A DNA stretch of 64,000 nucleotides from GWE2-51-13 sp041736705. GTDB lineage: Bacteria; Bacillota_I; Bacilli_A; Erysipelotrichales; Erysipelotrichaceae. The translations under genes and the position numbers were made by a program. This document shows, piece after piece, positions 17,272-25,016 of the stretch; the first letter of the stretch is position 1, and each line of letters begins with the position of its first letter. The DNA is taken from positions 1-64,000 of the forward strand of contig JBGSTC010000004.1 in NCBI GenBank assembly GCA_041736705.1, in the 5' to 3' direction. A model generated the notes under the pieces. The model saw nothing but the letters and a program-made list of their open reading frames with translations, was not told the origin of the DNA and did not search any database.

Positions 17272-18306
17272 TTAATACAACAGATGCAGGACGGACCACT
17301 TCTTCGTCAAGGTCATCAAGCCCCATGCGAAGGCGTAGGAGACGGATGCGACGGCGAAGAATTGAACCAGGCTGTTTTGATAGAGGTTCCCCAGTCCGAC
17401 CGATGAGAAAATCATCGGGAGGACCATCATCAGAAGAGGATGGACCAGATAGACGATCAGGCTTCCGTCGCGCAGCCACTTGTAGATTTTGCGCTCTTTC
17501 AGTTGGATTTCAAGCATCCCCGAGAACAGGCAGACGCTGGCCGGAAGGGCGAAGATCAGCATGTTGAAGTTGAGCGGTTGGCTATACGCCCTCAGCAAGA
17601 AGACTTCGAAGGTCATCGCGACCATGAAGATGAAATACCCGAGGAAGGGTCGACGGATGCGGAAGTCGTGTTTGACGAAATATGCGCCGGCACTGACGAA
17701 GAAGGTTCCGAAAAACAAGCCGTCGCGGGTCGTATTGAAGAGGCTGAGATAGAGGTCGTAGGGCGCCGCGATGCCGACATCGCGCGCAACGCCGTAGTAC
17801 GCATCCCCGAAGACACCGACCAGGTAAAGGACAGCCCCCAGGATCAAGACCGTTTTAAACGAATAGCGCTGAAGCAGGAAATACGTGACGACCATTCCGA
17901 CTCCCAGGGCCAACAAATACCAGAGATGCGATCCCGCCAGCAGGAATTTGTAGAAGATGTAGAACCCGTAGAGGTTGAACGGTACGGCGTTGGTGAAGAA
18001 CACCAGGATGACCAAGGTATAGATCCCGAACCAAACCGAATAAAGGATCAGGATCCGCTTGACATAATTATATAGGATAATCCGGTTTTGTTTGTTGTCT
18101 TTGATGGGAAACGTGATTTTTCGAAACAGAAGATAGCCGGCCGTCATAAAAAAGAACTGGATCGTGACGCGGGCAAGCACATGGATGACGAAAACGTCCA
18201 ATTCAAGGGAATAAGAAAGCAACGGCCGTACATGTCCGCTGACCACGAGCATCGCCGCGATGAATTTCATTAGATCCAGACCGTAAAGATTGCGTTTTTC
18301 ACCCAT
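17272..18306 (-). CDS. Acyltransferase 3 family membrane protein
   Basis: This 344-residue integral membrane protein has about ten transmembrane helices. The family signature is at the N-terminus (GLDLMKFIAAMLVVSGHV, with the catalytic-type His) and FFFMTAGYLLF follows. Such enzymes O-acylate exported glycans or lipids at the membrane; the substrate cannot be read from sequence. AAGGAAA lies upstream of the ATG. It sits 57 nt behind the riboswitch-led 118-aa gene with no terminator between, so co-transcription is likely. Confidence 0.85.
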   Translation of the reverse strand: MGEKRNLYGLDLMKFIAAMLVVSGHVRPLLSYSLELDVFVIHVLARVTIQFFFMTAGYLLFRKITFPIKDNKQNRIILYNYVKRILILYSVWFGIYTLVILVFFTNAVPFNLYGFYIFYKFLLAGSHLWYLLALGVGMVVTYFLLQRYSFKTVLILGAVLYLVGVFGDAYYGVARDVGIAAPYDLYLSLFNTTRDGLFFGTFFVSAGAYFVKHDFRIRRPFLGYFIFMVAMTFEVFLLRAYSQPLNFNMLIFALPASVCLFSGMLEIQLKERKIYKWLRDGSLIVYLVHPLLMMVLPMIFSSVGLGNLYQNSLVQFFAVASVSYAFAWGLMTLTKKWSVLHLLY

Positions 18307-18363
18307 GGTTTTTTTCCTTGGGGAAATCGTACCATAGATTAATGCGTTAGGGTAGAGCCGATT

Positions 18364-18720
18364 TCATCCAGTTGGCGAGTTTGAGAATCGGTCTTTGCGG
18401 ATTCGGATCAAAACCTGCGCTTCGATCAGGTTCAGCATGACCGTACCCAACTGCATGTTCCCCTTCTTCCCTTCAGTACTTTGATTCAAAAAATCCAACG
18501 CCCCGATCCAGCGAACGGGCAAAATCGCCGAGCCGTCGAGGACGGGAATCGCTTCCCAGCCATCACAGGCAAACACCCCGTCTTCGACGCATCTTCGTAT
18601 GACGTTACGCAACCCATCTTCCTGATCCAAGTCGAAGCTTTCCCCGCGATAAGAAACCTCCCCCAATCCGCGATAGACTTTCAATACGTTCCATAGGTCA
18701 AAATTCGTGTAGATTCGCAT
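18364..18720 (-). CDS. Unknown 118-aa protein behind a SAM riboswitch
   Basis: No family is recognised. The protein starts MRIYTNFDLWNVLKVYRGL and is mixed alpha/beta in appearance, with acidic and aromatic residues and no membrane segment or signal peptide. The frame is open to 18753, but that part lies in the riboswitch terminator; the ATG at 18718-18720, preceded by a GGGAAA-type site, is preferred. It is the first gene under a SAM-I riboswitch, which would normally control methionine, cysteine or SAM metabolism. A role linked to those pathways is inference from position only. No homologue of met or SAM genes is nearby. Confidence 0.6.
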   Translation of the reverse strand: MRIYTNFDLWNVLKVYRGLGEVSYRGESFDLDQEDGLRNVIRRCVEDGVFACDGWEAIPVLDGSAILPVRWIGALDFLNQSTEGKKGNMQLGTVMLNLIEAQVLIRIRKDRFSNSPTG

Positions 18721-18740
18721 ACTTTCCCTTTCCGACCAAT

Positions 18741-18768
18741 ATAAAATCCCCATCTGAAGACGGGGATT
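18741..18768 (-). terminator. Riboswitch expression-platform terminator
   Basis: The minus-strand stem AATCCCC/GGGGATT (18762-18768 with 18745-18751) has a 10-nt loop and is followed by TTATATT. It sits between the SAM aptamer and the 118-aa gene. Confidence 0.75.
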
Positions 18769-18784
18769 GAAAAAACGAACGTTC

Positions 18785-18884
18785 TCTCCCTATCTTCCGG
18801 GTTTCCCCGCAGGATTTCGCACCTTGCGTTTGCAGGTTGCGGTACGGCGACGAGCCTGTCTCTTCCGTACTCTTCATAGGTCGA
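18785..18884 (-). ncRNA. SAM-I (S-box) riboswitch aptamer
   Basis: The minus strand carries the S-box core. P1 is CCTAT/ATAGG (18876-18880 with 18789-18793). A P2 stem with GTACGG/CCGTAC follows the AGAG element. GCAACC opens P3, and the invariant AGGTGCnAAnTCCnGC closes P3 and starts P4 (CGGG-GAAA-CCCG). GAAGATAGG returns to P1. Spacing follows the SAM-I consensus. A terminator lies directly downstream, so SAM binding should cause early termination. The tertiary pseudoknot was not verified. Confidence 0.85.
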
Positions 18885-18888
18885 ATTT

Positions 18889-18897
18889 AGTGTAGCA
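18889..18897 (-). promoter_or_regulatory. Extended -10 promoter of the riboswitch transcript
   Basis: Minus-strand TGCTACACT (TGn + TACACT) places transcription start at about 18882, just where the aptamer begins. No clear -35 box was found. Confidence 0.5.
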
Positions 18898-18919
18898 CAT
18901 TCTCCTCAGATTTGCGTAC

Positions 18920-19843
18920 TCAGTGGTGTCTCCAATGCGTGGTGTCTGGTTTTTGGGACATCTTGTAGGGAAAGAAGGTGATCAGAATTGGTCCGACCAA
19001 GAGGACGAAAGGCATCCAATACAGGTCGATCACCCAGAACACGACCTGGACGAAGAGGCGTAACGGGTCGGTCGGGGCGTACCCGCCCACGTTTCCGACA
19101 TAAAGGGAGACGAAAAGCAGACCGAAGGTTTTGGCGGAGAAGTCGCTCATGACAAGATACCCTTCCTTCCCCAACAAGAACCAGGCGGTGATGAAATTGA
19201 CCGATTGCGTAAGGACGACGATCAAGAGCGGCAGCCCGATCAACAAGAGAAGCATGTGTAGAATCGGGCTAAGATCCAGCTTCTTCAGAAGGGCATCCAG
19301 GGTAAGCAGGGTGCCGGGAACCCACAAGATAAACCCGACGACCACCAGGACCACGGTTTTCGTGAAGGGTTCGTAGGCATCGCCGAAGAATTCCAGGTAA
19401 TACTTACTGTAGAGAAAGTAGAAGAGGAGGTTGAAGGTGAACGCGAAACCCAGCCAAAGCAAACCATGGCTAAGCTTCGCCCTGTCTTTTTTCAAATATT
19501 CACGATCATGGAGCACATCTTCGAGTTTGCGGGCGTTGGACGCTTGGGTGCGTCGTACGATCCGCACTAAGTCGAGTAGCCACCAAAGTCCGAACCCACC
19601 CAAGGTGATCGCCTTGGCGATCCATGTCCGGTCTTCTTCCAGGATATAGCGATCCACTCCGAACAAGCCCAGAAACAAGGAAATCCAGATCATCTTCCGA
19701 GGTGCATCGAATTCGATCGTCAGGAGACGTTTGAGAATGTATTCGTCCGCCGTTTCCAACTGTTCGCGGTAAGAAGCCCTTTGCTTGGGCGGGAATTTAT
19801 CGGCGTTTTTCGTCAAGAACCAGCGGGTGTTGTCCAGATTCAT
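18920..19843 (-). CDS. TM2-domain membrane protein
   Basis: This is a 307-residue polytopic membrane protein. The TM2 domain lies at about residues 38-95 (IWISLFLGLFGVDRYILEE, then GFGLWWLLDLVRIV). Four to five more hydrophobic segments follow to the C-terminus, which makes it longer than ordinary TM2 proteins. The function of TM2 proteins in bacteria is not settled. The frame is open 120 codons upstream, but the ATG at 19841-19843 with GGGGG upstream is the family start; the upstream part overlaps the DUF2628 gene. It is second in an operon with that gene. Confidence 0.75.
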   Translation of the reverse strand: MNLDNTRWFLTKNADKFPPKQRASYREQLETADEYILKRLLTIEFDAPRKMIWISLFLGLFGVDRYILEEDRTWIAKAITLGGFGLWWLLDLVRIVRRTQASNARKLEDVLHDREYLKKDRAKLSHGLLWLGFAFTFNLLFYFLYSKYYLEFFGDAYEPFTKTVVLVVVGFILWVPGTLLTLDALLKKLDLSPILHMLLLLIGLPLLIVVLTQSVNFITAWFLLGKEGYLVMSDFSAKTFGLLFVSLYVGNVGGYAPTDPLRLFVQVVFWVIDLYWMPFVLLVGPILITFFPYKMSQKPDTTHWRHH

Positions 19844-19866
19844 CACTAAGCCCCCTTTTATGATCA

Positions 19867-20316
19867 TTAAGCTAAGATACGATAAAACACATAGAACGAA
19901 ATCAGGATGTCCAGGCAAAACAGGACGATGACGAAGGTCCAAGGTTTCCCTTTTCGTTTGACAATGGCTGTTCGATTGACGTCGTCGAGCGGTTCGACTT
20001 CCGTCAACAGGTTTTCCAATCGTTGATAGTCCATCGCGTTCCCCATGAATCCGGTGAATAGCGAAATGCCGACCACGATGACATCCCTGACCATCGTATT
20101 CCCGATCGTCGCCACGATGAGACGGATCAGGGACAATGCGATCCCGACCCACAGATTCTGCTTGTAGAAGAACCACCAGCTTCCGATGAAGAACGCTGCC
20201 CAATTGAACGGTGCGCCCCCGGTTTCACGCCATCGTAGAAACGCTTTCTCATGATACGGCGAATCCCCGAAATATGTCTGAATCAATGCGTACTGTGCCA
20301 TTTCCCCTGTTTCCAT
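19867..20316 (-). CDS. DUF2628-type small membrane protein
   Basis: This 149-residue protein has three to four membrane segments. The DUF2628 pattern FNWAAFFIGSWWFFYKQNLWVGI is visible in parts at residues ~38-60 (FNWAAFFIGSWWFFYK), preceded by a soluble N-terminal KAFLRW segment. The ATG at 20314-20316 has AAGGGG at a good distance, while the later ATG at 20299-20301 has its purine run too close. It precedes the TM2 gene by 23 nt. Transcription probably starts at the promoter 20417-20445 and passes the leader hairpin. Function unknown. Confidence 0.7.
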   Translation of the reverse strand: METGEMAQYALIQTYFGDSPYHEKAFLRWRETGGAPFNWAAFFIGSWWFFYKQNLWVGIALSLIRLIVATIGNTMVRDVIVVGISLFTGFMGNAMDYQRLENLLTEVEPLDDVNRTAIVKRKGKPWTFVIVLFCLDILISFYVFYRILA

Positions 20317-20328
20317 CGTTTCCCCTTT

Positions 20329-20391
20329 TCAAACAAAAAAGGACACGAAAAATGTCCTTGTCTTGTTGTGTTGCGACGAATGATTCCCCAT
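20329..20391 (-). CDS. Putative 20-residue leader peptide
   Basis: The short frame ATG (20389-20391) to TGA (20329-20331) starts MGNHSSQHNK and ends FFVSFFV. It has a strong AGGGGGA site 7 nt upstream. Its second half is read from the stem and T run of the terminator at 20333-20359. A ribosome translating or stalling here would disrupt the hairpin. That would allow read-through into the DUF2628-TM2 genes; this is inference from the arrangement. Confidence 0.45.
   Translation of the reverse strand: MGNHSSQHNKTRTFFVSFFV
20333..20359 (-). terminator. Terminator hairpin overlapping the leader peptide
   Basis: Minus-strand AAGGACA-N7-TGTCCTT (20339-20345 with 20353-20359) is followed by a T run. 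It lies between a promoter and the DUF2628 gene, so it may act as an attenuator, and also ends transcripts from the osmolyte operon. Confidence 0.75.
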
Positions 20392-20416
20392 GGTCATTCC
20401 CCCTTCGCTTGACTTT

Positions 20417-20445
20417 AGTGTACCGATTCGTGAACGCGTTGTCAA
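20417..20445 (-). promoter_or_regulatory. Sigma-A promoter upstream of the leader peptide
   Basis: TTGACA (20440-20445), a 17-nt spacer and TACACT (20417-20422) on the minus strand. Start is predicted near 20410, 20 nt before the leader ATG. Confidence 0.75.
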
Positions 20446-20478
20446 TCGTTCGGGGGATGGATTTCGCAAGATTTAGTG

Positions 20479-21195
20479 TTAGCGGATCGCCCTTTCGCTC
20501 AGCAGTGCAAGCAGGATCACGGCGATGGAGCCTTGTAGGACAAGCAGAGGGTCGTAGGTACGGATGCCGGCGATGATGGGGACGCCTAATCCTCCGGCAC
20601 CGACGGTCGCCCCGATGGTCGCCGCGGAGATGTTGATGACCAAGGCGGTCTTGATCCCGGCGAGGATCATGGGTCGGCTTAAGGGCATTTCGACCTTGAA
20701 TAACCGTTGCATCGGCGTCATCCCGACACCTTTGGCGGCATCTTGGATCGCGGGGATCACGCCGCGTAATCCGACCATGACGTTACGTGAGATCGGTAGG
20801 ATCGCATAGAGCCATAACGCCAAGAGGACAGGGGCGTTGCCATAGCCCAACAGCGGGACGCTCAGCGCGATGATCGCCGCCGAGGGGATCGTTTCCAGAA
20901 TGTTGGCCAAGCCGAGCACCAGCGACTCCAATTCATCGCTCTGCGTCAAATGGACAAGCATGCCCAGAATCAAGGAGACCAAGATAGCAGCACCAGTGGA
21001 AATCAAGACGATTTGAAGGTGTTGGAGGGTGAGGACGGGGAGGGTCGTACGGGAAACCAGGTCGATCCTGCCGGGAAACCAGATCGCCAAGGTTTCCTTG
21101 AAGGAATCGAAGCCGAACACCCAGACTAAAAACAGGACCAGGTAGATGAAGGTCATGATATGGGATCTGAGATGTTGGACAATGCTTGTCTTCAT
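20479..21195 (-). CDS. Osmolyte (glycine betaine/choline type) ABC transporter permease 2
   Basis: This is a 238-residue inner-membrane permease of the OpuB/OpuC and YehW class. Five to six membrane segments are visible, with the EAA-type cytoplasmic loop in IQDAAKGVGMTPMQRLFKVEMPLSRPMI and GATVGAGGLGVPIIAG. It is the last gene of a four-gene operon: binding protein, permease 1, ATPase, permease 2. Its ATG overlaps the ATPase stop by 4 nt. It likely imports compatible solutes under osmotic stress; the exact substrate is not visible. Confidence 0.88.
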   Translation of the reverse strand: MKTSIVQHLRSHIMTFIYLVLFLVWVFGFDSFKETLAIWFPGRIDLVSRTTLPVLTLQHLQIVLISTGAAILVSLILGMLVHLTQSDELESLVLGLANILETIPSAAIIALSVPLLGYGNAPVLLALWLYAILPISRNVMVGLRGVIPAIQDAAKGVGMTPMQRLFKVEMPLSRPMILAGIKTALVINISAATIGATVGAGGLGVPIIAGIRTYDPLLVLQGSIAVILLALLSERAIR

Positions 21196-22109
21196 CGTTT
21201 TTCTTCCTCGCGTAGATAACGGGTCAGATCCTCGAATCGGATTTCATGGATCTTGTTTTGTATATCCATCACTTCGACGACGCCGGTTTCGCTCTTCAAT
21301 AAGCGTCCCAAGATTTCGTGCAAGGTGGTCGCGGTATTTCCGTCTTGTTTCAGATAGTCATCGATCCCGTGCCGCTTCAAGAGTTTGACCGGATAGTCTT
21401 CCCCCAGAAACAATCGGACGAAATCTTCTTCCATGTGTTTCGCAAAGGCTTCGGGGACGTCGTATCCCAAGATCTTCCCTTCCTGCATGACCACGAGCTT
21501 GTCTGCCAATAAAATCGCTTCCTCGACGTCGTGCGTCACGAAAACGACGGTTTTCTTCAGTTCTTTCTGGATGTTTTTGAAGGCGAGCTGGATCTTGATG
21601 CGGGTCATCGGATCCACCGCCCCGAAAGGTTCGTCCATGAGTAGGATGTCGGGATCGGCCGCCAACGCGCGGCAGACACCGACCCGTTGTGCTTCCCCGC
21701 CGGACAGTTCATGGGGCTTTTTCGTTAGGTAGCTCAAAGGTAAACCGGTGAGGTTCATGAGAAACTCGACCCGTTCCTTGATCCTCGTCTCGTCCCATTT
21801 TTCAAGCCGCGGTACGACGGCGATGTTTTCATAGACGGTATAGTGCGGAAACAAGCCGACGTTTTGGATACAGTAGCCGATTTTACGGCGGAGTTCCTGC
21901 GGCGGATAGGATTTATTATCTTTCCCCGCCACGATGATGTTCCCTTCATCGATGTCGATCATGCGGTTGATACTGCGCAACAGGCTGCTTTTCCCGCAAC
22001 CCGAAGGTCCGATCAACACGACACATTCGCCGTCCTTGATTTTCAGGTCGACTTTGTCCAGTGCCAATGTCTCCCCGTAGTGTTTACTCAACCCTGAGAT
22101 TTCGATCAT
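21192..22109 (-). CDS. Osmolyte ABC transporter ATP-binding protein
   Basis: This is a 305-residue ABC ATPase. Walker A is GPSGCGKSS near residue 37, the signature is LSGGEAQRVGV, Walker B is ILLMDEPFGAVD and the switch His is in VFVTHDVEEA. Unlike longer OpuCA proteins with two full CBS domains, only a short CBS-like remnant remains at the C-terminus (TGVVEVMDIQNKIHEI). Ionic-strength control by CBS domains is therefore doubtful. The ATG at 22107-22109 (MIEISGLSKHY) is the family start and overlaps permease 1 by 26 nt. Confidence 0.92.
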   Translation of the reverse strand: MIEISGLSKHYGETLALDKVDLKIKDGECVVLIGPSGCGKSSLLRSINRMIDIDEGNIIVAGKDNKSYPPQELRRKIGYCIQNVGLFPHYTVYENIAVVPRLEKWDETRIKERVEFLMNLTGLPLSYLTKKPHELSGGEAQRVGVCRALAADPDILLMDEPFGAVDPMTRIKIQLAFKNIQKELKKTVVFVTHDVEEAILLADKLVVMQEGKILGYDVPEAFAKHMEEDFVRLFLGEDYPVKLLKRHGIDDYLKQDGNTATTLHEILGRLLKSETGVVEVMDIQNKIHEIRFEDLTRYLREEEKR

Positions 22110-23238
22110 AGTCCACCCCCAACTTTCGTACCGTACCGACTTCAATGACTTCAAACACCGCATCCAAGATCAAGGCCATGACGACCACCGGGATCGTCCC
22201 CAAGAGCACCAGATCCAAGGCGGATTGTGAGAGACCCAGGAAAATAAGGGCACCCATCCCCCCGCCGCCGACCAAACCCGCCAGGATCGTGTTCCCGATG
22301 TTTTGTGTCATCGCGGTACGGATGCCGGCGAAGATCGAGGGCAAGGTAAGCGGAAACCACACTTTGATCAACGTTTGCCTGGGACTCATCCCCAAGGCGA
22401 CGGCGTTTTCCAGCACGGAAGGATCGGTCTGCTTTAACCCCGCATAGGTATTCGCCGTGATGGGAAGGAGACTATAGAGAAACAAGACGATGAAAGCCGG
22501 GGCGAAGCCGATGCCTTTGATGCCCAGATCCGCCAAGAACGGAAATGCTTTGGATAAGGCGGTCAGCGGGATCATCATCAGGGCTAGCAGCGATAAAGTC
22601 GGTGCGACCTGGAAGACATGGACGAAACCGAAGACCCATTCACGGGTTTTGGGATAACGCATCGCAAGATATCCCAATAAAATCCCCGGCAGGATCGCCG
22701 CCATGGCGGAAAAGAGCGCCAAGGTAAGATGGCGCGAAAGTTCGCGCAGGAAGGTTTCTTCGATGTTTCTGTATTCGCGCACCAAGCCCAACGCACCCAT
22801 GTTTCCCGAGAAAATAAGGATAAACAAAAAGGACAAAAAGATCTTGAGTTTGGGATGCGCGGTTTTGGATAAAAGAAGCAGGACGCCGACATAGAAGAGA
22901 TAGAAGCCGATGCCCAGTGAAATACGGGCGACTTTCGGATCGAAGTCGACTCCGGTAGGTGTATATCGACTAAGCAGGATCAAGCTAAGAGAAGGAAGGA
23001 AAAGAAGGATCCAGCTGAGGATCGCATTGAAAAGACGCGGTTTCCATCGGATCACCGCGATGATTGAAACGATGATTACGATCGAGATCGTCCACATCGC
23101 CCATCCAAGAAAGCCCATCGCTTGGATGGGGATCCCGCGGGCGACCCGGTTGATTTTGAATTCTCCCCAGGGAAGCAGCGTCAACGCGAACAACGCAAGG
23201 AAACTACCGGCCGCGGTCGTGATGCGGCCGGTTTTCAT
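22084..23238 (-). CDS. Osmolyte ABC transporter permease 1 (YehY-like)
   Basis: This is a 384-residue permease. The C-terminal ~210 residues form the standard permease domain (EAA loop in LGMSPRQTLIKVWFPLTLP, then LAGLVGGGGMG). The N-terminal ~170 residues add about five membrane segments, as in the YehY/OsmY-type permeases that differ from the short OpuC permeases. The start overlaps the binding-protein stop by 4 nt. The two different permeases probably form a heterodimer. Confidence 0.88.
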   Translation of the reverse strand: MKTGRITTAAGSFLALFALTLLPWGEFKINRVARGIPIQAMGFLGWAMWTISIVIIVSIIAVIRWKPRLFNAILSWILLFLPSLSLILLSRYTPTGVDFDPKVARISLGIGFYLFYVGVLLLLSKTAHPKLKIFLSFLFILIFSGNMGALGLVREYRNIEETFLRELSRHLTLALFSAMAAILPGILLGYLAMRYPKTREWVFGFVHVFQVAPTLSLLALMMIPLTALSKAFPFLADLGIKGIGFAPAFIVLFLYSLLPITANTYAGLKQTDPSVLENAVALGMSPRQTLIKVWFPLTLPSIFAGIRTAMTQNIGNTILAGLVGGGGMGALIFLGLSQSALDLVLLGTIPVVVMALILDAVFEVIEVGTVRKLGVDYDRNLRVE

Positions 23239-24170
23239 TCGTCGAGGAATCCGTTTTCGATCAGGTATTCAGATGCGACATCCGCCGCGTTTTGGCCGTC
23301 ATAGGCCACCGCCGCGTTAAGAGTCTGAAGGGCTTCCAAGGTCAACGATTCGAAGACCGGTTTCAGGATCTCGCGGATTTCCGGATAGACATCCAGGACA
23401 TCGCCGCGGATGACCGGGGCCGGTAGATAGACGGGGGGGATGTGTTTGGGATCGTCGACGACCAACAGGTTCATCTTATCCAAGGCACCGTCGGTACCAT
23501 AGACCAAGGAAGCGTTGACGCCGTTGGTCCCGCTGCTTAACGCCAGCAGCATTTCCGCCGTGTTGCCTGAAGAGAGGATGATGAGTTGGTCGTTGGTGAG
23601 TTTGAAGCCATACGCTTCCTCAAATCCCAACAAGCCTAACTGATTCTCCGCGAAACTGGCGGAGGTGATGAGTTTGAAGTCCTTGCCGGAGTTGATGTAT
23701 TCGGCGAGGTCTTCCATGTCTACGATCCCGTTGGTTTGCGCGAAATCACGCGTGACGGCGATCGATTCCGTATTGTTTGCGGCGGACGGTGTCAGCCAGT
23801 AGATGTTCTTCTTTTCACGGTCGAGTTTTTCGGTGAATTCATAGCCTTTGACCGGATCGTTCCAGATCGTCGGATCGGTCGCGTCTTCCGGATGATAGTA
23901 CTGTCCGGATCCCGTGTAGTCGACCACCAGGTCGACTTCGTCGTTTTCCAGCGCGGCGCGCAGGATGTCCGGCGTCCCGAAGTTGAGTTTATTGACGGTT
24001 TCGATGCCGTTGTCTTCCAGCATCTGTAAGATCATCTGTCCCAGGATCGACCCTTCCGAGTCCAGCATGGTGGCGACGACGACCGGGTCTTTCTGCGCGG
24101 GTTTCGCACAGCCGACCAAAAGCAGTAGCGTCGCGACCCCGATGAGCATGATTCGTTTAATGTGTTTCAT
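23235..24170 (-). CDS. Osmolyte-binding lipoprotein (OpuAC/OsmF-type)
   Basis: This is a 311-residue exported lipoprotein. The signal peptide ends at the lipobox LLVGC (Cys about residue 21). The type II periplasmic-binding fold follows, with FGTPDILRAALENDEVDLV, DYTGSGQYY and the C-terminal VYPEIREILKP. It captures quaternary-amine osmolytes for the two permeases. GGGAGGA precedes the ATG; a minus-strand TATAAT at 24215-24220 may be its -10 box. It is the first of four overlapping genes. Confidence 0.9.
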   Translation of the reverse strand: MKHIKRIMLIGVATLLLLVGCAKPAQKDPVVVATMLDSEGSILGQMILQMLEDNGIETVNKLNFGTPDILRAALENDEVDLVVDYTGSGQYYHPEDATDPTIWNDPVKGYEFTEKLDREKKNIYWLTPSAANNTESIAVTRDFAQTNGIVDMEDLAEYINSGKDFKLITSASFAENQLGLLGFEEAYGFKLTNDQLIILSSGNTAEMLLALSSGTNGVNASLVYGTDGALDKMNLLVVDDPKHIPPVYLPAPVIRGDVLDVYPEIREILKPVFESLTLEALQTLNAAVAYDGQNAADVASEYLIENGFLDE

Positions 24171-24263
24171 AGTCTATCCTCCCGATTCATTGAAGTTTCC
24201 TTCACTTACTTTTTATTATACATCAGGAAGCCCCCAAACGTGAGCGGGATACTTTTTATCGGA

Positions 24264-24710
24264 CTAGAGTATGCGTTGATAGACGAGTTTCGTGATGAGA
24301 CGCAGGAAGACGATGAAGAGCACGACCCCCAATAAAGTGAAGAAAACAGTGTTACTGAAGAACCCGGCGACCAGGGTCGCCAAGACCGAGACGATCAGTT
24401 CGACCAAACTGGCGAAACCACCGGCTTTCAGTGCGATCAATTGGTTGCGTTCGTCGGTTTCTTCGATGTGGAGTTTGCGTAGCTTCGTTTCGTTGCGTAA
24501 TGCGGCGTTATAGACGAGGATACGGACGACGGTCGCACCAACCATGGCCGAGAAGATGCCGAGCTGGAACCCGCGGATGAAATCGCTGGCGTTGCTTCCG
24601 TCGCCGTTGCCATACATCAAGTTCATGCAGTAGTAGGTTAAGACGAAAAGCAGAATCAGTCCGCTGAACCCGTAGATTCGGCGTTGGATGTCGAGTTTGA
24701 ATTTTTCCAT
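24264..24710 (-). CDS. Four-helix membrane protein paired with HTH regulator
   Basis: This is a 148-residue protein with about four transmembrane segments in two pairs, separated by a polar loop bearing HIEETDERNQLIALKAGGFA. That DER...I..KA loop motif is common to small Bacillota membrane proteins encoded with HTH regulators (DUF2178-like), whose role is unknown. It starts 2 nt after the HTH gene, so the pair is one operon. It may pass membrane or antimicrobial-peptide stress to the regulator; this is inference. Confidence 0.65.
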   Translation of the reverse strand: MEKFKLDIQRRIYGFSGLILLFVLTYYCMNLMYGNGDGSNASDFIRGFQLGIFSAMVGATVVRILVYNAALRNETKLRKLHIEETDERNQLIALKAGGFASLVELIVSVLATLVAGFFSNTVFFTLLGVVLFIVFLRLITKLVYQRIL

Positions 24711-24711
24711 G

Positions 24712-24915
24712 TCATTCCCCTTCCGACGTAAAGTCGAAGACGTCTTCGATCGTCAACCCGAAGTAGGTGGCGATCTTGTAGGCGAGGACCAGCGAAGCCG
24801 TGTATTTCCCGACTTCCAGCGAGGTGATCGTCTGGCGCGTCACACCGACGGCCAGCGCCAGTTCTTCTTGGCTGATCCGATGTTGTTTGCGTAACTCCTG
24901 AATTTTCGTTTTCAT
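24712..24915 (-). CDS. Small HTH regulator (YozG-like)
   Basis: This is a 67-residue XRE/Cro-type regulator. The DNA-binding domain fills most of it (RKQHRISQEELALAVGVTRQ), ending in GLTIEDVFDF, the usual end of this small-regulator family. The ATG at 24913-24915 is preceded by GAGGT. Six further open codons upstream lack family similarity. The promoter contains three copies of TTTGCAT at exact 23-nt steps, so it very likely represses itself and the membrane-protein gene. Confidence 0.85.
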   Translation of the reverse strand: MKTKIQELRKQHRISQEELALAVGVTRQTITSLEVGKYTASLVLAYKIATYFGLTIEDVFDFTSEGE

Positions 24916-24925
24916 GTTACCTCGT

Positions 24926-24993
24926 TTATGCAATGTTAACTTTGCATTTATAGTATAGTTCGCTTTGCATAAAGTGTCAAGTCAACTTTGCAT
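24926..24993 (-). promoter_or_regulatory. Promoter with three phased operator repeats
   Basis: On the minus strand TTGACA (24975-24980), 17-nt spacer and TATACT (24952-24957) form the promoter. TTTGCAT on the plus strand occurs at 24941-24947, 24964-24970 and 24987-24993, each 23 nt apart: downstream of -10, in the spacer and upstream of -35. The first copy also forms an inverted repeat with ATGCAA at 24929-24934. Confidence 0.85.
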
Positions 24994-24996
24994 AAA

Positions 24997-25016
24997 AAAA
25001 CCGGATTTCTCCGGTT
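24997..25016 (-). terminator. Terminator of the DUF3048 gene
   Basis: Minus-strand AACCGGA-GAAA-TCCGGTT followed by TTTTT. The stem overlaps the stop codon of the DUF3048 gene. Confidence 0.88.

Noticed and set aside
19844..20203. Long upstream extension of the TM2 protein frame
   Set aside because: It lies over the DUF2628 gene in another frame and has no similarity to TM2 proteins.
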